Source of the DNA: an uncultured Granulosicoccus sp. | GTDB taxonomy: Bacteria > Pseudomonadota > Gammaproteobacteria > Granulosicoccales > Granulosicoccaceae | Assembly: GCA_937924505.1 (NCBI GenBank) | Contig: CALDSR010000017.1 | Location: 38,739 to 102,738, forward strand | Length of the DNA: 64,000 nt | Direction of reading: 5' to 3' | In this document: positions 28,095 through 35,887 of the stretch, piece by piece | Layout: every line of letters starts with the position of its first letter | Position numbering within the stretch: position 1 is the first letter of the stretch | Program-made: the position numbers and the translations under genes | The notes under the pieces: model-generated | Told to the model about the DNA's origin: nothing | Seen by the model: only the letters and a program-made list of their open reading frames with translations | Databases searched by the model: none

Positions 28095-28955
28095 GTGGGG
28101 TTCGAGAATCGTCAAATTGCCGAAGACATCAATGTCACCAAGGTGCACCCGTTGAAGCAATTCATGCAGCTGCTGATTGCGACGGTCATTCTGATTGTGG
28201 TGCTGGTAGTCGTTCTTCAGATCTCTGGCGCGTGGCTGGCGAAACGTATTCCGTTTTCCTTTGAGGTACAGGTTATGGATACGCTTGATATCGAATTTGG
28301 TGATGCGCCGCCGGACTCTGACATGCGACAGTACTTGAATGCGTTGGGAAAAAGGCTTGCAGTGGCCATGGAGCTTCCTGAGGGGATGACAACAAATATT
28401 CATTATTCGACTGAAGCGGTGTTCAATGCGTTTGCAACAGTAGGCGGTAATCTCATGTTTTATCGTGGTCTTCTGGAGGAGCTTCCGCATGAGAATGCCT
28501 TGGCAATGGTATTGGCACACGAGATAGCCCATGTGCATCATCGTGATCCGATCGCAGGACTTGGGGGTGGGGTGGCCAGTTCTGTCGCGTTAATCGCATT
28601 GGCTGGTCAGTCAGGGACAGGGCCTGCGGGCAAGGTACTGAATAACGCCGGGGTGCTTACCAGTATTCAATTCACGCGGCGTATGGAGCAGGCGGCTGAT
28701 ACCGCCGCGATCGCGGCAGTCAATCGCATCTACGGGCATGTCAATGGGGCCGACATGTTGTTTCATGTGCTGAACCGCAAGGGCGCGAGTGGCAGGGACG
28801 TCCCCGAGGCGCTTAGGCGTTTTACCGAAACGCATCCCGCACTTGAGGACAGAATTGACGCTATAGCAGCCAGGGTTTCCGCAGAGGGTTGGGACAGTAG
28901 TGGTGAGCTGACGCCGCTACCTGAAAATTTCAAGACATGGTTGCAGGGGAATTAA
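28095..28955 (+). CDS. M48 family zinc metalloprotease, membrane-anchored
   Basis: 286 aa. One transmembrane helix at about residues 25-45, then an M48 peptidase domain with the zinc motif H142-E-I-A-H146 and a third ligand Glu near residue 198 (RRMEQAAD). It resembles BepA/LoiP-type M48 proteases acting in the envelope, though it is anchored by an N-terminal helix. The start is GTG at 28095. It is the third gene of a tight operon with two YbjQ-type proteins. The 3' end overlaps the convergent nudC by 26 bp. Confidence 0.9.
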   Translation: MGFENRQIAEDINVTKVHPLKQFMQLLIATVILIVVLVVVLQISGAWLAKRIPFSFEVQVMDTLDIEFGDAPPDSDMRQYLNALGKRLAVAMELPEGMTTNIHYSTEAVFNAFATVGGNLMFYRGLLEELPHENALAMVLAHEIAHVHHRDPIAGLGGGVASSVALIALAGQSGTGPAGKVLNNAGVLTSIQFTRRMEQAADTAAIAAVNRIYGHVNGADMLFHVLNRKGASGRDVPEALRRFTETHPALEDRIDAIAARVSAEGWDSSGELTPLPENFKTWLQGN

Positions 28956-29895
28956 GCCATCGATCGATCAGCAAGCGTGCAATTGAATCGGGTCGTGGTA
29001 GTTGAAATTCATATCGCTCGTCTCCCCAATTGCCAAACGTCTTGAGTTCTTCACGCGTGAACCATCGGGCATCGGCAAGTTCGCTGGGGTCGATCTTGAT
29101 GGTGCTGGTGGTGGCGACCGCCTGAAATCCCAGCATGATTGAACGCGGGAAGGGCCAGGGTTGTGAGGCGATATAGCGTACATCTTCCGTTTCTATTGCT
29201 GCTTCCTCGAAGACTTCGCGTTGTACCGCCTGCTCGAGCGATTCTCCTGGTTCTACAAAGCCTGCCAATGTCGAGAACACACCAACGGGCCAGTTTGCGT
29301 TACGCCCCAGCAGACAGGCTTCGTGACCGTCCTCTGGCACTCGAGTGACCAGCATGATGACGGCTGGATCGGTTCGCGGAAAGCTGTTGTAGCCGCAAGA
29401 CTCGTTCGTGCAATGTCGTATATGGCCACCCATTTTACTAATCAATGGGTGGCCACAACGGTGGCAGAAGTTCGTGTTGCCTTGCCAATAGACAAGACCT
29501 CGGGCATAAGCGAGCAGAGCGCTATCTTGTGCCGGCAGTGTAGGGCCGACGATGCGGAGGTCGACGAATTCTGCGGCCAGGGGGGTGCCTTTGATAGTTG
29601 TTGCAGCGCGGGTAATAGCTTCGCGTTCAGGTTCTTCGAGATGCGCCGTATCGATGGCAAAGTATGCGACGTCGTTGTTAAGTCCGAGGAATATCGGATC
29701 CTCATCTTTTATGACTTCTGCCGCGCTTAGCGTCGCGATTTGTGGGTGCTCTTTGCCAACTTCGCTGCTGACCAGTGCTGTGCCTTGCCAGATCGGAACC
29801 AGTCTGGTTGTTGCCTTTCGCCGCAACACGACAAGTGCTTCCTGATCCTTGCGCAGATGATCAGCGCGATCAAATGCGTCGTGCGTATAGAACAT
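28930..29895 (-). CDS. nudC: NAD(+)/NADH diphosphatase NudC
   Basis: 321 aa. Seen: a four-Cys zinc ribbon FCHRCG ... HCTNESCGYNSFPR, the Nudix box GFVEPGESLEQAVQREVFEEAAI, and the NudC-specific SQPWPFPRSIMLGF. The enzyme cleaves NADH to NMNH and AMP and can decap NAD-capped RNA. Full length and intact; divergent from the enolase-superfamily gene with a 170-bp gap. Confidence 0.96.
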   Translation of the reverse strand: MFYTHDAFDRADHLRKDQEALVVLRRKATTRLVPIWQGTALVSSEVGKEHPQIATLSAAEVIKDEDPIFLGLNNDVAYFAIDTAHLEEPEREAITRAATTIKGTPLAAEFVDLRIVGPTLPAQDSALLAYARGLVYWQGNTNFCHRCGHPLISKMGGHIRHCTNESCGYNSFPRTDPAVIMLVTRVPEDGHEACLLGRNANWPVGVFSTLAGFVEPGESLEQAVQREVFEEAAIETEDVRYIASQPWPFPRSIMLGFQAVATTSTIKIDPSELADARWFTREELKTFGNWGDERYEFQLPRPDSIARLLIDRWLNSPATMS

Positions 29896-29977
29896 AACGG
29901 GAGTCCAACAGAGTCTAAACTTGTCGTATGAGTATACGTGTGCCTGTCTATACTGGTCTCATGAGTCGAATCCCGGA

Positions 29978-29992
29978 ACCATCCCGGATGGT
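29978..29992. promoter_or_regulatory. Palindrome upstream of the enolase-superfamily gene
   Basis: ACCATC-CCG-GATGGT is a perfect 6-bp inverted repeat with a 3-nt centre, about 75 bp before the GTG start at 30066 and in the nudC divergent region. It looks like a regulator half-site pair (GntR/LacI-like in style). No regulator gene is adjacent. Confidence 0.35.
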
Positions 29993-30065
29993 GGGATCAG
30001 ACCGGTTACCCCGGAGTGGCAATGGCAGACGTTGGCGAAATCGATGTCCCGAGGAGTGAGCAGGC

Positions 30066-31259
30066 GTGAAAATTGAGTCGCTGGAAACCTTTGTTGTCGG
30101 TAACCCACCGCCATACTACGGTGGGCGTTACTTCATTTTTGTAAAACTTCGCACGCAATGCGGTATTGAGGGTATTGGAGAGGTTTATACCGCGACTTTC
30201 AGCCCGAAGGTTGTCGTGGCCATGATAGAAGATGTGTTTGAGCATCACTTTGTCGATGCCGATCCGTTTCATATCGAGAAACTATGGCGTGCTGTTTATG
30301 GCCGTGGGTACACGCTGCGTCCTGACATCTCATTGATGAGTGTGCTGAGCGGGCTTGAAACTGCCTGTTGGGATATTGTGGGCAAATCAGTGGACAAACC
30401 GGTGTATGAACTGCTCGGTGGTCGAGTGCATGATCGTTTGCGCAGTTACACGTATATCTATCCGCGTGAGGGTGAGGATGAATCGGTTTACAGTGACCCG
30501 GACCTCGCCGCTGAACGAGCACTCGAATATGTCGAACTTGGGTTTACTGCGTTAAAGTTTGATCCGGCGGGTGTGTATACCGTGTACGACGGTCATCAAC
30601 CTTCACTGGCTGATCTTGATAGATCAGAGAAATTCGTCAAGACATTGAGAAAAGCGGTGGGTAACCGGGCTGATCTGCTTTTTGGTACTCACGGCCAGTT
30701 CACGACATCTGGTGCCATTCGTCTTGCGAAACGCATCGAGTCCAGTGATCCCTTGTGGTTCGAGGAACCAACACCGCCTGAAAACGCCCGTGAGATGGCG
30801 AGAGTCGCGCGACAGACATCCATTCCCATTGCCACTGGTGAGCGATTGACCACCAAATATGAATTTGCGCGTGTGCTTGAAGAGCAGGCTGCATCCATTC
30901 TGCAGATGGCCCTCGGGCGAGTCGGCGGCTTGCTCGAAGCGAAAAAAATTGCCGGTATGGCGGAGACTTACTATGCGCAAATTGCTCCGCATCTGTACTG
31001 TGGCCCCGTCGAAGGAGCTGCCAATGTGCAATTGGCCACGTGTACGCCTAATTTTCTGATTCTTGAGAGTATCGAGACCTGGGGTGGTTTTCACGCAGAG
31101 ATTTTGCAATCGCCCATGCGTTGGGAGGAAGGTTATGTCATTCCTCCGACAGAGCCGGGTATTGGTGTTGAACTCGATGAAGTCGTCGCACGCGCAAATC
31201 CGTATACCGGGTCGGCCTTACATCTTGAAATGAGTGAAAAAGTCATTTTGCCTGACTGA
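30066..31259 (+). CDS. Mandelate racemase/muconate lactonizing (enolase superfamily) enzyme
   Basis: 397-aa two-domain enolase-superfamily protein; relatives dehydrate sugar acids or isomerise their lactones. The capping domain spans roughly residues 1-125 and the TIM barrel follows. Seen: KFDPAG in the second strand, WFEEPTPPEN with metal ligands near Glu233/234, GERLTT with Glu259, and the catalytic-type His in IAPHLYCGPVEG near the C-terminal barrel strands. The position normally holding the first metal Asp (DFHG in galactonate dehydratase) reads G207-T-H209-G. The start is GTG 30066 with GGAG upstream. Substrate not predictable; a sugar acid is likely. The end overlaps the convergent tgpA by 17 bp. 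Confidence 0.88.
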   Translation: MKIESLETFVVGNPPPYYGGRYFIFVKLRTQCGIEGIGEVYTATFSPKVVVAMIEDVFEHHFVDADPFHIEKLWRAVYGRGYTLRPDISLMSVLSGLETACWDIVGKSVDKPVYELLGGRVHDRLRSYTYIYPREGEDESVYSDPDLAAERALEYVELGFTALKFDPAGVYTVYDGHQPSLADLDRSEKFVKTLRKAVGNRADLLFGTHGQFTTSGAIRLAKRIESSDPLWFEEPTPPENAREMARVARQTSIPIATGERLTTKYEFARVLEEQAASILQMALGRVGGLLEAKKIAGMAETYYAQIAPHLYCGPVEGAANVQLATCTPNFLILESIETWGGFHAEILQSPMRWEEGYVIPPTEPGIGVELDEVVARANPYTGSALHLEMSEKVILPD

Positions 31260-33303
31260 ATCTGGCTTTCACCAGCGCAACATTCAATGATCGTAATTCG
31301 CGTTTGATTGTTTTCAATATGGGCTTATTTTGCGCGTTGTCATTTTCGCTGAACCGCACTGCGGTAAACGCTTGCTGCAATTGCCGCAAACGGTGTGCCT
31401 GGGTCGGATGCGCGTTGGCCACTCGTGTCAGGAATTCTTCCGGGGTCTCTGCGTTATTGCGAACGATTCCTCGACGTTCCAGCAGGCGACATAATCGTGC
31501 CCAGGCCTTTTCTGTTTCGGTCAGTTTTGCAGTCGCTAGGGCTGGTAAGCCAATCACGGCAAAGGACCAAAGCGCTGCAGCCAAGCTGATAACTGCGGCG
31601 ATCTGCCAAAGTGCGGGTTTCCCCAATCCGAGTTTCTTTAATAAATTCGCTTGTGATTCGTTGTCGAAATTAACCACAAGACGTTGCCACTGATGATTCA
31701 TCGCATCCCAGTGCAAATTCATGTCCTTGATCCAGCCACCATTTAATCGCGCCATTCGAGGAAGCGCATCGCCTGCCGGCAATGCTGACGCAACTCCTTG
31801 TTCGACACGGGTTGGCGCTACTGCGGCAGTCGGATCATAGCGTCGCCATGCGCCATCAATATAGGCCTCGGCCCAGGCGTGTGCATCGGACTGGCGAACG
31901 ATCATGTAGTCCTCATTCATCTCACCGCCCTGATAGCCTGTCACGATACGGGAGTGAATGCCGGCACTTCGCATCATCACGACAAAGGCGGCCGCATAGT
32001 GTTCGCAGAAACCGGAGAGAGTCTGGAACATGAATTCGTCAACGGGTGCATCACCGAGTAATTGAGGCTTGAGTGTGTAGTGGAACGGATTTTCGTTGAA
32101 ATGATTTAGTACATTCTGTGCAAACGTTGCGTCGGAACCCGCTTGCTGGCGCATTTCACGAGCGAGAGCTGTCGTTTTTGGATTCTTGCCAGCCAATTGC
32201 AGGTTGTCAATGGATGGTCTTCGCAGCGGCACCAGTTGATTGCTCAGACTTGAACTCTGACGGTATCTTATGACCTGGCTTACCGTATCCTCGCTGATCA
32301 ATTGTCCATCTGCCAACAAGCGTGCGATGATTTTGTCTTGATTGTCATTGATACTGTCGTCGCTAGATCCCGTCTGCGGTAATGACACAGGATTATCAAG
32401 TGCAAACAACCAGCGTTGCTTGTGTGGTTGCAATGTCACTGTGTAATGCACCAGATCTGACGGCTCAATATTGTTTTGCTCAAGATTGGCTGAGCGATGG
32501 GCGTTTATCGGTACTTCAGTGGCGCGCTTTCCCTGCGACCAACGTTTGCCGTCAAAATTGTTCAGAACCGGCCCACGCCAGTAACGCAAGGCATTCGGTG
32601 GTGGTGATTCATCGAAATCAACGCGAAAGGCTACAGCAGGTGACTGAATAAGGTTTGCGATTGAACCAGGGTCCATGGTGTCGGATAGTCCTGTCGTTGC
32701 CATCGCATCTTCAGGTAAAGACCATAATGGTCCGGGCAGACGAGGGAAAACCATGAATAACAGCGCGGCTAATGGCGCACCTTGCAATAGCAGTTTGCCG
32801 ATGAGTTTGATCTGTGTCTTGCTGGCAACAGGATTATGCGGGTCTCTCAGTATGGTCAGTGCATGCCCAAGCGCGACAACGGCTGGCAAGGTGACCAGGG
32901 CGGACAGGATGCTTTGTGAGTAGAAATATTGCGTGAGCAAAAGAAAGGCTGCAAGGCAGAGTAGTAACGTGGCATCGCTCGGGCGTTTGAGTTCAGCACT
33001 TTTGGCCGCGACAAGCAGGAACAGAAAGGCGACCGATGGATCACGACCGAGAAAGTAGCCGTATTGCAGTCTGATGATTATTGCTGCTGCAATGGCGACG
33101 GCAGTAATTGCTAGCGGTGACAGCAAGCGCTTGAGATATGATTTGTCCGGATATCGCAATGCCGCAAAGCGAGTGGCCACAATGCTTGCGCCAAGTAAAC
33201 TTACCCATAGTGGCAGGTGCAGAACATGGGGGAGTTGCACGAGGAATAAAAGCGCGATCAACGCTTTGACGGTGCGCGCGTCCAGTTCCCCGGAAGTATT
33301 CAT
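31243..33303 (-). CDS. tgpA: TgpA-type transglutaminase-like membrane protein
   Basis: 686 aa. An N-terminal block of about six membrane helices (DUF3488), a periplasmic transglutaminase-like domain with the Cys-His-Asp triad seen as GFCEHYAAAF (Cys near residue 432), SDAHAWAEAY (His near 475) and YDPTAA (Asp near 490), then one more helix near residue 560 and a cytoplasmic tail (DUF4129-like). TgpA is essential in Pseudomonas aeruginosa. The start overlaps the DUF58 gene in ATGA; order moxR-DUF58-tgpA is the classic arrangement. Confidence 0.95.
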   Translation of the reverse strand: MNTSGELDARTVKALIALLFLVQLPHVLHLPLWVSLLGASIVATRFAALRYPDKSYLKRLLSPLAITAVAIAAAIIIRLQYGYFLGRDPSVAFLFLLVAAKSAELKRPSDATLLLCLAAFLLLTQYFYSQSILSALVTLPAVVALGHALTILRDPHNPVASKTQIKLIGKLLLQGAPLAALLFMVFPRLPGPLWSLPEDAMATTGLSDTMDPGSIANLIQSPAVAFRVDFDESPPPNALRYWRGPVLNNFDGKRWSQGKRATEVPINAHRSANLEQNNIEPSDLVHYTVTLQPHKQRWLFALDNPVSLPQTGSSDDSINDNQDKIIARLLADGQLISEDTVSQVIRYRQSSSLSNQLVPLRRPSIDNLQLAGKNPKTTALAREMRQQAGSDATFAQNVLNHFNENPFHYTLKPQLLGDAPVDEFMFQTLSGFCEHYAAAFVVMMRSAGIHSRIVTGYQGGEMNEDYMIVRQSDAHAWAEAYIDGAWRRYDPTAAVAPTRVEQGVASALPAGDALPRMARLNGGWIKDMNLHWDAMNHQWQRLVVNFDNESQANLLKKLGLGKPALWQIAAVISLAAALWSFAVIGLPALATAKLTETEKAWARLCRLLERRGIVRNNAETPEEFLTRVANAHPTQAHRLRQLQQAFTAVRFSENDNAQNKPILKTIKRELRSLNVALVKARFSQAK

Positions 33304-34253
33304 TGTGGCTGCCCGTGCAAGGCGAGCGCGGTTAGTGCCTTTTTTTGTTGTTCAGGCCCGTGATTGAACTCGAGTTCTTCGGCAGGTAGTCTGAGCGCGT
33401 AGTCGGCATTGCCCGATTCTGCTTTCAACACCCACGCGGCAATGCGTGATAGTTGCTCTTCCAGCGTGCCGGCACGTGCTTGTTCGAGCGAAAACTCGGT
33501 GCGCGCGTGACCTGCCTCGGCGTCGAATGTTCGGACCTTCAGGCCCAGACCTCTTGCGGCTGATTTCCAGGCGATAGAACCGATTGTGTCGCCGGGCTGG
33601 TAGTCACGAAGTCCGGAAACATCGCCCTGCCTCGCCTGGGTTTGCTGCTTGCCGTCGGCATCACTCAACACACTGGGTAATTCTGGCGGATCGGATTCTG
33701 GTTCCGGATAGACTATGCCTTTGATATCGGCATGCAGATAGCTCCAGCCGCTCCACAGCCCGAGTGGCCAGTCGCTTTGCAGTGTCAGTCTTCCCAGCGC
33801 TTGATAGCCGCGCTTGATGGTTTTGGAATTGATGGTTACGGCAATCGAATCGCGGGAGGGAACTGCGAGATTGTCACTTCTATTGTTCGCGGTTATCAGA
33901 TTCAGACCGTGGCGATCGGTGCTGCTGGGGTTGTGCACGTTTAGGTAGAACGGTAGTCTGTCTCCCGCGAAGGCGTCCCCTCCACTCATGTGCTGAACGA
34001 CGATGCCGGACAAGTTTTTGTAAGTATGAAGCAGGGTCGCTGCAAACAATCCAGTCAACAGAAAGCATAAGGCATAGCCAAGGCTTAACGCATAATTGAT
34101 GGATGCAATCAGCATCAGTAGCAAAGCTGCAAGGAACGCCCAGCCGCGACGTGTTGGCAGGATATATATACGTTGATGTTCTACCGTATGTGGCAGTTGA
34201 TCAAGCGGTCGCGTCCTGAACAGACGTTGCCAGATATTCGACAGGGTGTTCAT
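33300..34253 (-). CDS. DUF58 domain-containing protein
   Basis: 317 aa. Two N-terminal transmembrane helices (about residues 35-75), then a domain ending in the DUF58 signature GLRDYQPGDTIGSIAWKSAAR, with VRTFDAEAG after it. DUF58 proteins have a VWA-like fold and work with MoxR AAA+ ATPases. It lies 17 bp behind moxR and overlaps tgpA by 4 bp. The whole forms the MoxR/DUF58/TgpA module. Confidence 0.94.
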   Translation of the reverse strand: MNTLSNIWQRLFRTRPLDQLPHTVEHQRIYILPTRRGWAFLAALLLMLIASINYALSLGYALCFLLTGLFAATLLHTYKNLSGIVVQHMSGGDAFAGDRLPFYLNVHNPSSTDRHGLNLITANNRSDNLAVPSRDSIAVTINSKTIKRGYQALGRLTLQSDWPLGLWSGWSYLHADIKGIVYPEPESDPPELPSVLSDADGKQQTQARQGDVSGLRDYQPGDTIGSIAWKSAARGLGLKVRTFDAEAGHARTEFSLEQARAGTLEEQLSRIAAWVLKAESGNADYALRLPAEELEFNHGPEQQKKALTALALHGQPQ

Positions 34254-34270
34254 GTGAAGAGCACCGATGC

Positions 34271-35224
34271 TCAGGGCATTGGAACCTGGTCAAGAATGTC
34301 TTTCGCCAATACATGGCCGCTACCGACACGTCCTGTCAGTCGATGTCCACTCATGGCCGGAAAAACGGCTCTGACGTCGTCGGGCAGAACATGACTTCTG
34401 CCAGCAAGAAACGCATAGGCTCGTACCAGTCGCACCAGATTCAATCCCGCTCTTGGGCTCAAGCCGGTACCTTGATGAACCACGCCTTCGCGTGTGATGG
34501 ACAGCAGCGCCTGGATGTAATCGAAGATGGGTGCGGCGATATGAATCTGTTCGGCGGCATTGGACCAGGACTTAACCTGGTCAGGATCTGTCAAAGCTGA
34601 CAGGTCTGAAAGACTGTTACGGCGATCGCCATGTTCCAGCAGCTCGCGTTCGATTTTTTTGTCGGGGTAGCCAATTTCAATACCGACAAGAAAGCGGTCG
34701 AGTTGCGACTCGGGCAAAGGGAAAGCGCCAAGTTGATCAGCAGGGTTTTGCGTTGCTATTACAAAGAAGTCGTCGCTCAGTGGATAGGTTTGGCCATCGA
34801 CAGATATCTGGCGTTCCTCCATCGCTTCCAACAGTGCGCTTTGCGCCTTCGGCGGAGCTCGGTTGATTTCATCGGCGAGCAATATGGATGTGAACACCGG
34901 GCCAGGTTTGAATTCGAAATCCTGTGTGGTTGTATTGAAGATCGACGCGCCGACGACATCAGCGGGTAACAGATCGCTGGTGAACTGAACCCGTGTCCAA
35001 GGGATGCCGAGCACCGCGCCCAGGGCTTGCGCCAAAGTTGTCTTGCCGACACCCGGTACGTCCTCGATCAGCAGGTGACCACGGGCGATCAGGCAGCTTA
35101 GCGCCAGAGTCACCTGCTCTTGTTTACCGAGCAGGATTTGTTCAAGGGCACTCTGTGCTTTTGTAACGGAGTGGGTGGTCCCGGTTGGCAGGGTGCGAAC
35201 GTCGGCGGCGGCTGTTTGAATCAT
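34271..35224 (-). CDS. MoxR family AAA+ ATPase
   Basis: About 317 aa. Seen: GKQEQVTLALSCLIARGHLLIED before Walker A VPGVGKTTLAQ; the MoxR-specific FTSDLLPADVVG; Walker B ILLADEINRAPPKAQSALLEAMEE; and sensor-1 FFVIATQNP. It likely remodels or activates its DUF58/TgpA partners. The start is set at ATG 35224, about 35 residues before the conserved part; the frame continues to TTG 35317, and neither has a strong ribosome site, so the start is uncertain. Confidence 0.93.
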   Translation of the reverse strand: MIQTAAADVRTLPTGTTHSVTKAQSALEQILLGKQEQVTLALSCLIARGHLLIEDVPGVGKTTLAQALGAVLGIPWTRVQFTSDLLPADVVGASIFNTTTQDFEFKPGPVFTSILLADEINRAPPKAQSALLEAMEERQISVDGQTYPLSDDFFVIATQNPADQLGAFPLPESQLDRFLVGIEIGYPDKKIERELLEHGDRRNSLSDLSALTDPDQVKSWSNAAEQIHIAAPIFDYIQALLSITREGVVHQGTGLSPRAGLNLVRLVRAYAFLAGRSHVLPDDVRAVFPAMSGHRLTGRVGSGHVLAKDILDQVPMP

Positions 35225-35887
35225 ACTATGGGTTATCGGCGGTTCGAGCCGTGACTCCTGCGTGTATGGGCCCTGGCATCGGTGTATTTCGTTTACTGGC
35301 GCGGAATCTGTGAGCAAGGCCTCAATTTCTATCCAGCAGTATCGCTGGTCGTGCGGTTGGTGTTGCCCTCAGGTAGGCGATCAATCTTCAAAAATGCTTA
35401 TGAATAAATCCTGACCATCAATCACCAGACAAGTTGCTTTTTGTGTGTGGTTCCGAACTGCCCGCGGGCTGTCGCTGCGCGGTATGAAGATGGCGCCCCG
35501 AAAATCGATTAACGACCTGGATACCCCGCTTTTGCTGGGTGGATCGAGCGGACTACCAATTTGGCCGGGCAGGAAAAAGCCCTGCCGGAGTGACCACCGG
35601 TATTTATGGCGCTCAACCGACGTGTTGAATGATCAGTCAAGAACATGATGTGGTGGTTGCGGGGTTCGTCGGACGATATCAGGACCGAAACCGCGACTAA
35701 TTCCATGCCCTTCGCCATTGTTGGTTCAGGCGGTGGCCGGCGATGCATGCTTGTACGCGCGACTGGTAGATCCTTTGACGATGAGACTCATAATCAGGGC
35801 CCTATTGCCAGTGCAGGTATGAGAAGGCGTAGTGCAAGCGCTGTTGTTATACTGGACTCGATCTCCTGAACCTGTTAAAGCGCTTTC
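35225..35887. other. Long intergenic region between moxR and the DUF349 gene
   Basis: About 660 bp of divergent spacer. The short frames present (for example 35445-35648 and 35645-35869) have no recognisable motif and low coding character, so I do not call them. An imperfect hairpin at about 35563-35585 (CCGGGCAGG AAAAAG CCCTGCCGG, one bulge) has no T-run. A TATACT hexamer near 35847 could serve as a -10 for the downstream gene. A small RNA is possible but unsupported. Confidence 0.45.

Noticed and set aside
35445..35869. Small ORFs in the moxR/DUF349 spacer
   Set aside because: No motif, no ribosome site of note and Arg-rich random composition; likely non-coding.
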